In this document: positions 32,870-41,534 of the stretch, piece after piece
Layout of the letters: the number at the start of each line of letters is the position of its first letter
How positions within the stretch are numbered: the stretch's first letter is position 1
From: a virus
Virus record (IMG/VR): IMGVR_UViG_3300035687_000002
Span: 1-64,000 of that record
Strand: one strand, 5' to 3'
Length of the DNA: 64,000 nt
Position numbers and translations under genes: made by a program
The notes under the pieces: generated by a model
Seen by the model: only the letters and a program-made list of their open reading frames with translations
The model's database searches: none
Told to the model about the DNA's origin: nothing

Positions 32870-33262
32870 ATGTGTTTAACAACAAGAGATGCAACAATTA
32901 AGATTGCAGAGCAGGATATCCAAGTCTTTAAGAACTTGTGCTATCCCAGAGTATCTTTTCTTAAGGGTTTATTTAAACCGAAATCAAAATGTCCTACTTC
33001 GATGTTTAACGGATATTTATATGAGGAAGGGGTTACTCAGCCAAAAGTTACACTTCAGCCTCGCTCTTTATTCAGAGATAAATCTGAATATTCAGTTGAC
33101 GAAGGATATCATTCATACCTAACTCCAATTCAAGATTGTAATGCAAAATTTGTCATTCCTAAGGGAACGAGATATATCGAAGGTCAATATGGGTTTGGTA
33201 ACAAAAGTGTTCCAAATTATGTGTCAGAAACCATCGTCTACGTAGGCAAAATTGGTAACTAA
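32870..33262 (+). CDS. MC-start small protein family, member 1 (130 aa)
   Basis: Begins MCLTTRDATIK and ends with IPKGTRYIEGQYGFGNKSV. It shares the MC start and an IPKGxxY block near the end with genes at 37673 and 42018. Beta-rich, no catalytic motif. A phage-specific paralogue family of unknown role. Confidence 0.6.
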   Translation: MCLTTRDATIKIAEQDIQVFKNLCYPRVSFLKGLFKPKSKCPTSMFNGYLYEEGVTQPKVTLQPRSLFRDKSEYSVDEGYHSYLTPIQDCNAKFVIPKGTRYIEGQYGFGNKSVPNYVSETIVYVGKIGN

Positions 33263-33320
33263 TTGACTATCAACTGATAGCAAAATTAGTAGAAAAAACG
33301 ACTAAAAAGTTTTAGAAAAG

Positions 33321-33352
33321 TTAGGTAAATTCACAAAGAAGTTGTATATTTG
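33321..33352 (+). promoter_or_regulatory. Promoter for the recombination operon
   Basis: TTAG at 33321, 20-base spacer, TATATTTG at 33345, in a 122-base gap upstream of the Sak4-like gene. Confidence 0.55.
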
Positions 33353-33384
33353 TTGTCCGATTAAGTAAACAATAACTATATAAT

Positions 33385-34191
33385 ATGGCAGTAAAACAAA
33401 TTGTAGAAACAAAGCAAGCAGACAACATTTTCGAATTACCAACTGAATTAACCACACCAGAGATTAACATGCAATCCTGCATCTTATTCGGACTTCCTAA
33501 ATGTGGTAAAACCACTCTTATTTCAAAGCTTCCAAACTGTTTAATTATTGATACCGAGAACGGTAGTGATAAAATCAGTGGATTAATTAAGAAGGTTCCT
33601 GATGATAGGGGACCAGTAGGAAAAATGAAATGGCTGGATGAATTTGCTGATTATCTTATTGCACAGGGAAGACCTTATGATTATGTAGCAATAGACACTT
33701 TTAGCGAAGTGAATGACATGGCAGAATGGAGTGGAACTTACCGTTACATGAATTCTCCACAGGGAAAATCCTTCAATAGAGTTGATGGTGAGAAAGGTGG
33801 AACTATGCTAAAACCTCTGGATGATGCTTATGAAAGTGTTCATACCATTGGAGAAGGTTTTGGTTACAGATGGTCAAGAGAAGATACCTTGCGTGTCTTT
33901 GAGAAGTACACTAAAGTTGCTAAGAAATGTGTATTCTTTATTTGTCACGTAGAAGATAAGTATATTGCTTTGAAGGAGAACACAGATGTGTTAGTTCCCA
34001 AGCAATTAGCTTTAACTGGAAAACTGAGAAACATTTTACCTCGTAAGGTTGATGCTATTGGTTATGTGTATAATGATGAAGGTACAATCAAAGTAAACTT
34101 TACTGGTAGTGAGGAAAGAGTTGGTGGCAGTCGTGCTGTTCATCTGCAAGGCTACAATGATGTAGCTGATTGGTCTAAGATTTTTATTTAA
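33385..34191 (+). CDS. Sak4-like RecA-fold recombinase/ATPase
   Basis: 268 aa. Walker A LFGLPKCGKTTL (about residue 35), CLIIDTENGSDK, Walker B YVAIDTFSEVND and VFFICHVEDKY with a C-terminal KLRNILPRKVDAIGY. This order matches phage Sak4-type single-strand annealing ATPases, normally encoded with an SSB. A candidate SSB is at 36622. Confidence 0.75.
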   Translation: MAVKQIVETKQADNIFELPTELTTPEINMQSCILFGLPKCGKTTLISKLPNCLIIDTENGSDKISGLIKKVPDDRGPVGKMKWLDEFADYLIAQGRPYDYVAIDTFSEVNDMAEWSGTYRYMNSPQGKSFNRVDGEKGGTMLKPLDDAYESVHTIGEGFGYRWSREDTLRVFEKYTKVAKKCVFFICHVEDKYIALKENTDVLVPKQLALTGKLRNILPRKVDAIGYVYNDEGTIKVNFTGSEERVGGSRAVHLQGYNDVADWSKIFI

Positions 34192-34218
34192 AACCAAGTC
34201 CCCGAAAGGGGCTCGAAT

Positions 34219-34575
34219 ATGATTACAATATTGATTATTTTATTTCTTCATTGGGTAGCTGATTTCGTCATGCAATCTAATAAGATGGCAGTTGGAAAGT
34301 CAAGTAATTGGGAGGATTTGTTGAACCATACAGTTCTATACTCTTGTGTAATGACTATCTTTTCTATTATTTATGCAGTTGCTACTGAAAGCTGGGGAAT
34401 GTTGTTCTTTGGACCTATTACTCTAATATGTCACACAGCTACAGATTACTTTACTAGCAGATTGAATGCCAAATTGTGGCAAAAGGAAAAGAGGTGGGAA
34501 TTTTTTGTCTCTATTGGTTTCGACCAATATTTACATTATGTCCAGCTTCTACTAAGTTTTTATTTTCTTTCATAA
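34219..34575 (+). CDS. DUF3307 membrane protein, 118 aa
   Basis: LFLHWVADFVMQSNKMAVGKSSNW and LLNHTVLYSCV match DUF3307, a small inner-membrane family with three helices. Role unknown. A short CCCCGAAAGGGG hairpin without a T run precedes it. Confidence 0.75.
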   Translation: MITILIILFLHWVADFVMQSNKMAVGKSSNWEDLLNHTVLYSCVMTIFSIIYAVATESWGMLFFGPITLICHTATDYFTSRLNAKLWQKEKRWEFFVSIGFDQYLHYVQLLLSFYFLS

Positions 34576-34589
34576 TATAAATCAACAAA

Positions 34590-35465
34590 ATGTCAAAAAC
34601 CAACGAACAACTCCGTAATGCCTACAAAAAGGCTAATGTTAATCGGAGAGAAAGAATTGTTGCAAAAAGTGGTCTGAAAACAGAGTCACGCTATCTCAAA
34701 TCTCTCCAGAGTGAATCAGTTTCAGTTGCTCCTTTACCGTCCTCAGGGACAGATATGCTTGACCAAGTGATAGCATTTGATACAACCTCCAGTATGGACA
34801 GTTACATCTCGGCTGTAAAAACTCATGTGAAAGACCTTATTCCACGTTTATTTGCAGAAAACCCTTCGTTACGTCTTAAAATCGTAGCTTTCGGAGATTA
34901 TTGTGATATGCCAAGTGCAGACAACTTTGGAAGAGCATATCAGGATTCCGGATTATCCGATAATCCTAATCAACTGATTGATTTTGTACTTAAAGCTCAA
35001 AGCACTGGAGGTGGAGACCTTGATGAGTTCTATGAAGTAGTACTTAAGAAGGTAGTTGAAGAAACTCCTTGGAGAGAAGGTTCTAAAAGAGCTTTACTAT
35101 TAATTGGAGATTGTGGACCTCACGCAGTTGGTTACAGCAACCCTCCTCAAGTAAGAAATGCTCAAATTGATTGGAAAGAAGAAGCTGCTAAAGCTGTTGG
35201 ACTGGGTATCCAAATTGATACATTGAACTGTGGTAATTCAGCTGTAGAAACCTTCTACAAACCTCTGTCAAATATGACTGACGGTATTAACTTACCATTC
35301 TCTACACAGAGTAAAACTCAGGAAGCTATCTATGCAGTTACTTCTGTAAGGGGTTCAAGTATGTCCAAAGCAGCTTTCTCTGCAAGAGGAGCATCAGCAG
35401 ATATTCTGGAAGATGCTGAACTTGGAGCAACTTACTCTGCATTAAGTAAAAAATTAATTGACTAA
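34590..35465 (+). CDS. von Willebrand A domain protein
   Basis: 291 aa. Residues about 50-230 form a vWA domain: MIDAS FDTTSSMDSY, then LRLKIVAFGDYCD, GGGDLDEFYEVV (metal threonine replaced by GGGD region) and ALLLIGDCGPH. Such phage proteins may be chaperone or signalling partners. A different vWA protein is at 415. Confidence 0.78.
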   Translation: MSKTNEQLRNAYKKANVNRRERIVAKSGLKTESRYLKSLQSESVSVAPLPSSGTDMLDQVIAFDTTSSMDSYISAVKTHVKDLIPRLFAENPSLRLKIVAFGDYCDMPSADNFGRAYQDSGLSDNPNQLIDFVLKAQSTGGGDLDEFYEVVLKKVVEETPWREGSKRALLLIGDCGPHAVGYSNPPQVRNAQIDWKEEAAKAVGLGIQIDTLNCGNSAVETFYKPLSNMTDGINLPFSTQSKTQEAIYAVTSVRGSSMSKAAFSARGASADILEDAELGATYSALSKKLID

Positions 35466-35478
35466 TAAAACAACAAAT

Positions 35479-36039
35479 ATGACAACTTTTAGTAAAATAA
35501 CACCAAAGACAAAACTTTCAGAAACCCAATTTTACAGCATTGATAAAATTGTAGGAGATAAATTATACGTTGTTAATGAAGACAACGAACGTATTGAACT
35601 TCCAAAGAAGTACGTTGAAAAATGTCTTGTAACATCAGATAATGTTGAGACCACACAAACTATGAGCAGAACAGATTTAACAAATCTTTTCTTATCCTCT
35701 TCAAATGTGGTAATGACAGTAACTTACAACAAGAAAGTTGATGAAAAAGAGGTTGAGAAAGCTGTTGCTGCCCTTTATCCCAATAAAGGTGGTAAAATCC
35801 TTTCAGAAGCTGACTTCAAAAAACAAGTAAGTAGTTTGTTAAAGACTGCCTTGGATGGTGAAGAGAGGACGATGGTAGGACGTCATTATGGCAATCAGGA
35901 TGAATTTGGTCGTGTACGTTTCATTGATATGGAAATTACAAAAGACCCTAAGAAAGACTATGATACCCGTCAAAGGTTAGTAGATACACGTACAATCAGT
36001 TGCCTGATTCTTCGTGGTGTGAAATATTGTGTAAAGTAA
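35479..36039 (+). CDS. Hypothetical protein, 186 aa
   Basis: N-terminal small beta domain (KIVGDKLYVVNEDNERIEL) and a C-terminal half with VTYNKKVDEKEVEKAVAALY and DTRTISCLILRGVKY. Probably nucleic-acid related because it lies between recombination genes; family not recognised. ATG 35479 chosen since it leaves a normal gap. Confidence 0.55.
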   Translation: MTTFSKITPKTKLSETQFYSIDKIVGDKLYVVNEDNERIELPKKYVEKCLVTSDNVETTQTMSRTDLTNLFLSSSNVVMTVTYNKKVDEKEVEKAVAALYPNKGGKILSEADFKKQVSSLLKTALDGEERTMVGRHYGNQDEFGRVRFIDMEITKDPKKDYDTRQRLVDTRTISCLILRGVKYCVK

Positions 36040-36609
36040 TTGAGGAAAGTTTTTATTTATACTATAACAGACCCAAGAACTGGAGAGATTAGATATGTGG
36101 GTAAATCTGTTGATTTATACAATAGATTAGCTAAACATATTTGTACTGCAAAGAAATCAACCAAGTGTCGTAAAAATGCTTGGATAAAAGGAATTCTTAA
36201 TGCAGGATTCTCTCCAGTTCTTGAAGTTATAGATGAATGTAACGAATCTAATTGGATTCAGACAGAACAATATTGGATTTCTCAATTAAGAACTTGGAAC
36301 TTCAATTTATTAAATGAAACAGAAGGAGGAGAAGGAGTTATTTTATCTGGTAAGAATAAAAGAATGATTCCTATTTACGAGTTTACTAAAGATGGTAAAT
36401 TTATGGAAAAATTTGAAGGATACTTAGATTTGAAAAATAAATATCCTACCTTTGAAAGACAAGGCGTACAATCCTGTTGTCTAGGCTACTTAAAAACCTA
36501 CAAAGGTAAAATTTTCTTGTATGACATGTGTGTAGAACAAAGACTTCCTTTCTTAGGAAGAAAAGCGACTCGAATGAGTCCTCGGCTGACAATGAAGTCA
36601 GCAAATTAA
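36040..36609 (+). CDS. GIY-YIG homing endonuclease
   Basis: 189 aa starting at TTG immediately after the upstream TAA. FIYTITDPRTGEIRYVGKSVD is the GIY-YIG start, followed by NAWIKGILNAGFSPVLEVID and EQYWISQL. It has no separate promoter. Its last 70 bases hold three consecutive perfect hairpins. Confidence 0.88.
   Translation: MRKVFIYTITDPRTGEIRYVGKSVDLYNRLAKHICTAKKSTKCRKNAWIKGILNAGFSPVLEVIDECNESNWIQTEQYWISQLRTWNFNLLNETEGGEGVILSGKNKRMIPIYEFTKDGKFMEKFEGYLDLKNKYPTFERQGVQSCCLGYLKTYKGKIFLYDMCVEQRLPFLGRKATRMSPRLTMKSAN
36543..36602 (+). repeat. Three tandem perfect hairpins in the 3' end of the GIY-YIG gene
   Basis: CTTCCT/AGGAAG (36543-36559), GACTC/GAGTC (36567-36580) and GCTGAC/GTCAGC (36585-36602) follow one another just before the stop codon. 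No T run follows, so they are not a plain terminator. Confidence 0.55.
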
Positions 36610-36621
36610 AAACACATTTAT

Positions 36622-37596
36622 ATGGCAGTAACAGGAAAACAGAAAAAAGTAACAGAGTTTAACAGTTTATCAGTAGGATTCACATCCATGAAAATTGTTG
36701 CAGTAAACCCAAACAGGGCAGAGCTTAATGCAATCTTAGGCAAAGAGGACACTGAAGGTGACAAGGAAATCACTTATTTAGGCACTGACCAAGAAGGTGC
36801 TGACAGAATGAGAATGCTATTTGTTCTTAAAGATGACAAAAATGACAAAACATTCTTTCATTCATTCAATCTGACCAATAAGGTTAGGAAGAATAAGGAT
36901 AAGGACAAATGTCAAATTGTCAATTCAACTTGTTCTACATCATGGGCTCCTTTAATTCCAGCAGTGGATAAAAAGGGAAAACCAGTATTAGATGAAGACG
37001 GAAAACCAACTTACTCTGAAGAGGTTAATGAAAGCCTAATTCAGGATTGGTTTGCCAACTTTACAACCAAGGAGAAGGAAGTTCTTGGACCAAAGAAATG
37101 GAGGAAGGCTTTATCAGGTGAGGAAGAACTGGTAACATTGCTAAGAAGCTGGCTTGGACGTCTTGACTTTATGGACCCTGAGACTGAAGTATTCGTTGAT
37201 ACAAGTAAATTGTTCAAAGAAGACTTTAAAGAGTTAAGGGAGTTAATAAGTCTGGATGAAGAAGGCAAATTCACAGCAGGAGGATTAGATACAGAATTTG
37301 TAGTATTACTTGGAGTTAGAATTGACGAAGAGGACCCTACAAAGAAATATCAGCAAGTGTGGGCTAAGTCATTCTTACCTGCAGGTTTTATGAAGTACAT
37401 TAATAACGGGATGAAATTCCCAACACCTTATTCACAGAAAGTATGGAAGAAATTCCAAGAAGAAGTGACTGGAGAATATGGCTTTAATGGATTCACAGAA
37501 CTGGTACCTTTAAAAGATTATGATGAAGCTGCTCATCTTGCAGCTGGTTCTGAGACCGGTAAAGAAATTGCTGCTCCTCAGACCTCTGAATATTAA
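36622..37596 (+). CDS. Candidate single-stranded DNA-binding protein, 324 aa
   Basis: A K/E-rich protein made at the end of the Sak4 unit (TSMKIVAVNPNRAELN, RMRMLFVLKDDKNDKTFFHSF). The length, central beta region and acidic C-terminal tail suit a phage SSB, and Sak4 genes are usually linked to one. No OB-fold signature can be proven by eye. Confidence 0.45.
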   Translation: MAVTGKQKKVTEFNSLSVGFTSMKIVAVNPNRAELNAILGKEDTEGDKEITYLGTDQEGADRMRMLFVLKDDKNDKTFFHSFNLTNKVRKNKDKDKCQIVNSTCSTSWAPLIPAVDKKGKPVLDEDGKPTYSEEVNESLIQDWFANFTTKEKEVLGPKKWRKALSGEEELVTLLRSWLGRLDFMDPETEVFVDTSKLFKEDFKELRELISLDEEGKFTAGGLDTEFVVLLGVRIDEEDPTKKYQQVWAKSFLPAGFMKYINNGMKFPTPYSQKVWKKFQEEVTGEYGFNGFTELVPLKDYDEAAHLAAGSETGKEIAAPQTSEY

Positions 37597-37616
37597 GGAA
37601 TTGTACGGGATTTTTA

Positions 37617-37646
37617 GAGGAGGGCTGAGAAATCAGCTCTCCTTTT
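37617..37646 (+). terminator. Rho-independent terminator
   Basis: GGAGGGCTGA and TCAGCTCTCC pair around a GAAA loop, followed by six T. Confidence 0.8.
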
Positions 37647-37672
37647 TTATTTAACTATTAAAATTTACTATT

Positions 37673-38035
37673 ATGTGTTTTTATAATAATAATAAACAAA
37701 AGGGTGTAAAGGTTGCCAAAACGGCAATTAAAGTATACAAAGCACTTGATATACTATCACGTAAAGCAGGTACAACTAAACTTGTTTCTCCATATTATCA
37801 TGCAGTTGAATGGAAGAAGGGAGTTGTGAAGACGTCAAGCGTTGCAAAATCCACCACGAGGATTCCTTATATCCTAAATAGGGGTTTACACTCTGCTAAG
37901 ACTTTAACTGAAGCTCGTCAGCATAGTCGTAAAGTGTTTACTGCAGTTATTCCTAAAGGCTCTCTATATTGGGAGAATAATAAAGAATATATCTCCAGTG
38001 CATTGAAATTAATATCTGGTATACCTCTAAAATAA
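37673..38035 (+). CDS. MC-start small protein family, member 2 (120 aa)
   Basis: Begins MCFYNNNKQKG and contains VYKALDILSRKAG, LVSPYYHAVEWKKG, NRGLHSAKTLTEA and AVIPKGSLYWENN. The order VYK, SPY, GLH, AxxIPKGxxY is shared with the gene at 42018 and partly with 32870. Unknown function. Confidence 0.6.
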   Translation: MCFYNNNKQKGVKVAKTAIKVYKALDILSRKAGTTKLVSPYYHAVEWKKGVVKTSSVAKSTTRIPYILNRGLHSAKTLTEARQHSRKVFTAVIPKGSLYWENNKEYISSALKLISGIPLK

Positions 38036-38040
38036 TATTT

Positions 38041-39078
38041 ATGGTAAAGGGGAAAGTAAAAAGTAGCACTCTAGAGAAGGATGATATTCTCTCTAAAATC
38101 ACGACCTATGATATTTATCGTTTTTATCAAGGTCCTTTTAACATCAACGAAGTATGTATAAACTATCATCGTGGTGAGACAAATCCTTCCCTTATTATAT
38201 CAAGCAGGCTGTCTGTCAATTTAAAGCACAAGGATTTCGGTGATAAGAACTGGAGTGGTGATTGTTTTAATTTTGTACAGCAGATATTCTCATGTGATTT
38301 TCCAACAGCATTACGTATCATTGATAGAGATTTTGGATTGGGATTTACTGATGGAAAAGTGAAGAAAGATAGGAAGGTAATTACATGGGAACAACCTGAG
38401 ATAGAGGAAAAGCGTCCACCTCTCTTCCAAGTTATCTACTACTCAACGATGCCTAAAAAGGCATTAGATTATTGGGATAAATTTGGAGTGGGAGCTGATA
38501 TGCTGAAAAAGGAGAATATATATTATCCTGCAGAGATTTGGAGGAATAGGAAGAAGATACCAATGGGTAACTTACTAACATTTGCCTATCACTATCCAGA
38601 TATAGATAGCTGGAAGATTTATCGCCCATTTGCTCCAAGGAGACAGGATGATACTCCTATCAACCAATGGAAGTGGGATAGTAATGTACCATTTGACTAT
38701 ATCGATAACATGAAGGCAATTACTGGAGAATGCCCGGCTGTATACTTGGCCAAGTCCAAGAAAGACAGGTTAGTATTACAGAATGCCCTCCAAACAGACT
38801 GTATTGCTGATGTACAGGCAGAAGATGCTGGCTGTTTATCGTTTGATAATCTGGAAAAATTCAAACAGGTTGATAGAAGATATATTATCTCTGATAATGA
38901 TAAGAAAGGTAAGGAGTTTTCATGGTGGCTAACAAAGGAGCATGGCTTTAAGCATATAAATGTTCCTGATAACTACCTAATAGACTTACCTAAATGTACA
39001 GATTTTGCAGATTTGTGCTATTATCATGGTATGGATATCGTAACCAATCACTTTAAATCAAAAGGAATAATACTTTAA
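38041..39078 (+). CDS. TOPRIM DNA primase (DnaG-like)
   Basis: 345 aa. An N-terminal CHC2-like fold (INYHRGETNPSLIIS, HKDFGDKNWSGDCFNFVQ) without the usual zinc cysteines, a middle domain (MGNLLTFAYHYPDIDSWKIYRPF), then TOPRIM: VYLAKSKKDRLVLQNAL and RRYIISDNDKKGKEFS. It makes primers for the replicative helicase/polymerase. Loss of zinc ligands is unusual but seen in some phages. Confidence 0.75.
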   Translation: MVKGKVKSSTLEKDDILSKITTYDIYRFYQGPFNINEVCINYHRGETNPSLIISSRLSVNLKHKDFGDKNWSGDCFNFVQQIFSCDFPTALRIIDRDFGLGFTDGKVKKDRKVITWEQPEIEEKRPPLFQVIYYSTMPKKALDYWDKFGVGADMLKKENIYYPAEIWRNRKKIPMGNLLTFAYHYPDIDSWKIYRPFAPRRQDDTPINQWKWDSNVPFDYIDNMKAITGECPAVYLAKSKKDRLVLQNALQTDCIADVQAEDAGCLSFDNLEKFKQVDRRYIISDNDKKGKEFSWWLTKEHGFKHINVPDNYLIDLPKCTDFADLCYYHGMDIVTNHFKSKGIIL

Positions 39079-39081
39079 CGC

Positions 39082-39110
39082 TTTGTTAACATTTTATTTT
39101 GTATCTTGTA
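39082..39110 (+). promoter_or_regulatory. Candidate promoter of GIY-YIG gene
   Basis: TTTG at 39082 and TATCTTGTA at 39102, with a 16-base spacer, shorter than the others. A CTTGT/ACAAG hairpin (39105-39119) overlaps the -7 box. Confidence 0.45.
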
Positions 39111-39124
39111 TAAAACAAGTAACT

Positions 39125-39820
39125 ATGAAATGTGGAATTTATAAGATAACAAACCTGCTGGACAGTAAAATATATGTTGGACAATCTGTTAATGTGGAAA
39201 AAAGATGGAAATATCACCTAAGTAGACTTAAGGGTAAAACTCATCCAAATCCTCATCTCCAAAGTTCTTGGAATAAGTATGGAGAGAAATCCTTTAGAAT
39301 GGAACTAATAGAGGAGTGTAATAAGGAGAAGCTATGTATAAGAGAGAATTTCTGGTGCCGAACTTTTCAATCATATGATAGAAAGAAAGGATATAATCTA
39401 ACCATAACTTCAGATTCTAAGAAATATACTCTTACTGAAGAAGGTAGGAAGAAGATTGGTGATGCTCATAGAGGAAAGAAATTGAGTGAGGAAACAAAAC
39501 AACTAATTTCTATTAGACATATGGGAAAAAAACTCTCTGATTTAACAAAAAAGAGAATGAGTAAACCGAAAGGTGAATGGACTCAAGAGAGGAAGAAAAA
39601 TCATAGTAAGATAAGAAAAGGAAAAGGTCCTACTCTCACAGAAAAGTGGTTAGAAGCCAAGCTTAAACCAGTACTTTATATAAGTCCACTCGGTAAAGAA
39701 ACTCCTTACAATTCAGTAAAAGAGGCTTCAGATTCCACAGGAATTTTATCTACTCATATAGTAGCTTGTTGTAAAGGAAGATTAAAATCTATATATAAAT
39801 CACATTTTAAATATCAGTAA
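39125..39820 (+). CDS. GIY-YIG homing endonuclease with NUMOD3 repeats
   Basis: 231 aa. KCGIYKITNLLDSKIYVGQS is the GIY-YIG start, then QSSWNKYGEKSFRMELIEEC and two NUMOD3-like helices (GRKKIGDAHRGKKLSEETK). A C-terminal DNA-binding end (VKEASDSTGILSTHI) follows. ATG 39125 lies just after its promoter. Confidence 0.9.
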   Translation: MKCGIYKITNLLDSKIYVGQSVNVEKRWKYHLSRLKGKTHPNPHLQSSWNKYGEKSFRMELIEECNKEKLCIRENFWCRTFQSYDRKKGYNLTITSDSKKYTLTEEGRKKIGDAHRGKKLSEETKQLISIRHMGKKLSDLTKKRMSKPKGEWTQERKKNHSKIRKGKGPTLTEKWLEAKLKPVLYISPLGKETPYNSVKEASDSTGILSTHIVACCKGRLKSIYKSHFKYQ

Positions 39821-39821
39821 A

Positions 39822-40184
39822 ATGGTAAGAAGACATCAAATATTAGGTAGCTCTGATTTCAAAGAAAGGCAACTTGCTTATGCAAGAGGTTCAAAAAACT
39901 TCCCAAAACTTAAATACCTATTAGAATTGTTTGGAATGAAGAAAACTACGGAATATAAACAGGTAATTAAGCATGTAGATACTCATTATTGTACATGTGA
40001 TAGTCCACACAAATGTAATATTCATATTCATCCTTCTCAGAAAGTTCAAAACGCATTAAATGTACTAATGGAGGCTATGGCTGAATTTGATGATTCAACT
40101 TCCGCTAATAGCTACCTCTACTTTAAATCAGAACATAAGGATGGAGAATTTGAAAGTATTACACAACAAAAAACTAAGAAATAA
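39822..40184 (+). CDS. Hypothetical protein, 120 aa
   Basis: Basic N terminus, then HYCTCDSPHKCNIHIHPS, a Cys/His cluster that may bind zinc. Lies between a homing endonuclease and the AEP-like gene. Family not recognised. Confidence 0.55.
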   Translation: MVRRHQILGSSDFKERQLAYARGSKNFPKLKYLLELFGMKKTTEYKQVIKHVDTHYCTCDSPHKCNIHIHPSQKVQNALNVLMEAMAEFDDSTSANSYLYFKSEHKDGEFESITQQKTKK

Positions 40185-40910
40185 ATGAACTACAAAATAG
40201 TAAAGGATGAAAAACTTCTGAGAGATTTCATTGAATGGCTCCCAGAATTGAAAGAGCACGAGAAGTATTACTTCTGTCTCTTTGCCCGTAACAAATATTG
40301 TAAAGAACTCAGTCACATCAAAAGTGATAAAGCTCAGCTAAAACGATTTGTTACAGATAAGGAACGTATGTTCCAGAAAATCAAACAGTTAGAGATTGAG
40401 GTTGGTTGGTATATGCAGAGAGAGTTTCCAGTTCCGGAAAGTGCTTTAGCATTATATGTAACTGTTAATCCCAGAAATATGTTCAAGGCTACTGTTAATA
40501 CAATGTGTAAACTGGCAAACTCAATCCGAGACCAAAATGTGAACATGAATGCTCATCAGGAAGCCTTATCTGAGATTCAGAAGTCAAAGAGCAGAACTTG
40601 CTGGATAGATTTTGATATTGATTATCCAAATGAGATACCTGAAGTGGTAACTTATGAAGACAAGAAATACACTGACTATACTGAATTCATAAAGTATAGA
40701 ATATCACAGCATGTAAATGGTGATGCTGTTACTTTACTTAAAACCAGAGGAGGACTTCATTGCTTAATAGACCCTAATAAGGTCGAAGAACAATTTAAGA
40801 AGACTTTTTATGTAGGTCTTAGTAAGATGGCAGACCAGAACGGAGACCAAATGATTCCTGTTCCCGGATGTACTCAAGGTATGTTCATTCCTCACTTTAT
40901 TAATCTTTAA
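40185..40910 (+). CDS. Possible archaeo-eukaryotic-primase-like protein, 241 aa
   Basis: The C-terminal half has TCWIDFDIDYP (AEP motif I, hhhDhD) and LLKTRGGLHCLID (AEP motif II, GxH), then MIPVPGCTQGMFI. The N-terminal half is helical and basic. This fits a small AEP/PrimPol fold, but a clear third acidic motif is missing. It may be an inactive relative. Lies downstream of the TOPRIM primase. Confidence 0.5.
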   Translation: MNYKIVKDEKLLRDFIEWLPELKEHEKYYFCLFARNKYCKELSHIKSDKAQLKRFVTDKERMFQKIKQLEIEVGWYMQREFPVPESALALYVTVNPRNMFKATVNTMCKLANSIRDQNVNMNAHQEALSEIQKSKSRTCWIDFDIDYPNEIPEVVTYEDKKYTDYTEFIKYRISQHVNGDAVTLLKTRGGLHCLIDPNKVEEQFKKTFYVGLSKMADQNGDQMIPVPGCTQGMFIPHFINL

Positions 40911-40917
40911 TTTTGTA

Positions 40918-40949
40918 TTTGGTAATTTCAGAAATTTTTCGTATTTTGT
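40918..40949 (+). promoter_or_regulatory. Promoter with 11-bp inverted repeat
   Basis: TTTG at 40918, 20-base spacer, TATTTTGT at 40942. TGTATTTGGTA (40914-40924) and TACCAAATACA (40949-40959) form a perfect inverted repeat enclosing the promoter. Confidence 0.7.
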
Positions 40950-40964
40950 ACCAAATACATTATT

Positions 40965-41534
40965 ATGATAATTCTTGAAAGAGAAACTAAAGACAAATTT
41001 GGCTATGAGCCAAGTAAATTACGTCCAAGCAGTGAAAAACTGGTTGTATGTATGTGTGAACATTGCTCTAATATTCTAGAAAGAAAATTTAGAATGGCAA
41101 AAAGGAATAAGTTATGCTTAAAATGTTCAAATAAAGTTAATGCTAATACATCCCTTGAACAAAGGGGAGAAAACATGAAAACATGGCATAGTAAGAATTT
41201 ACATCCAAGACTTGGTAAAATAAGTCATGGAAAGAGAGGTATATATGCTGGAATCTTTATGAGAAGTTCTTGGGAGATAGCAGTTGCTAAATATTTTGAC
41301 TCAAAAGGAATTACTTGGCAATATGAACCCAGAGCGTTTCCCATCATTGTAAATGGTAAAAATTATACCTATACACCTGACTTCTATCTACCAATTCAGA
41401 ATTGTTATATAGAAGTTAAAGGGTATTGGAGGGATAATGCAAGAGAAAAGTTTGAACAATTTGAAAAAGATTATTTACAAATAAATATAAAAATATGGAA
41501 CAAACAGAAATTAAAGGACCTAAAAATAATTTAA
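40965..41534 (+). CDS. PD-(D/E)XK-type homing endonuclease
   Basis: 189 aa. N-terminal zinc clusters (CMCEHCSN, LCLKCSNK), then RSSWEIAVAKYFDSKGITW and the nuclease core YTPDFYLPIQNCYIEVKGYW (D and ExK). This is the Vsr/I-Ssp6803I-like type of homing endonuclease. It overlaps the macro-like gene by 40 bases, again invading a 5' end. Confidence 0.78.
   Translation: MIILERETKDKFGYEPSKLRPSSEKLVVCMCEHCSNILERKFRMAKRNKLCLKCSNKVNANTSLEQRGENMKTWHSKNLHPRLGKISHGKRGIYAGIFMRSSWEIAVAKYFDSKGITWQYEPRAFPIIVNGKNYTYTPDFYLPIQNCYIEVKGYWRDNAREKFEQFEKDYLQINIKIWNKQKLKDLKII

Noticed and set aside
34199-34214. CCCCGAAAGGGG hairpin as a terminator (and a similar one at 50221)
   Set aside because: Neither is followed by a T run; they may be processing or leader hairpins, but evidence is thin.
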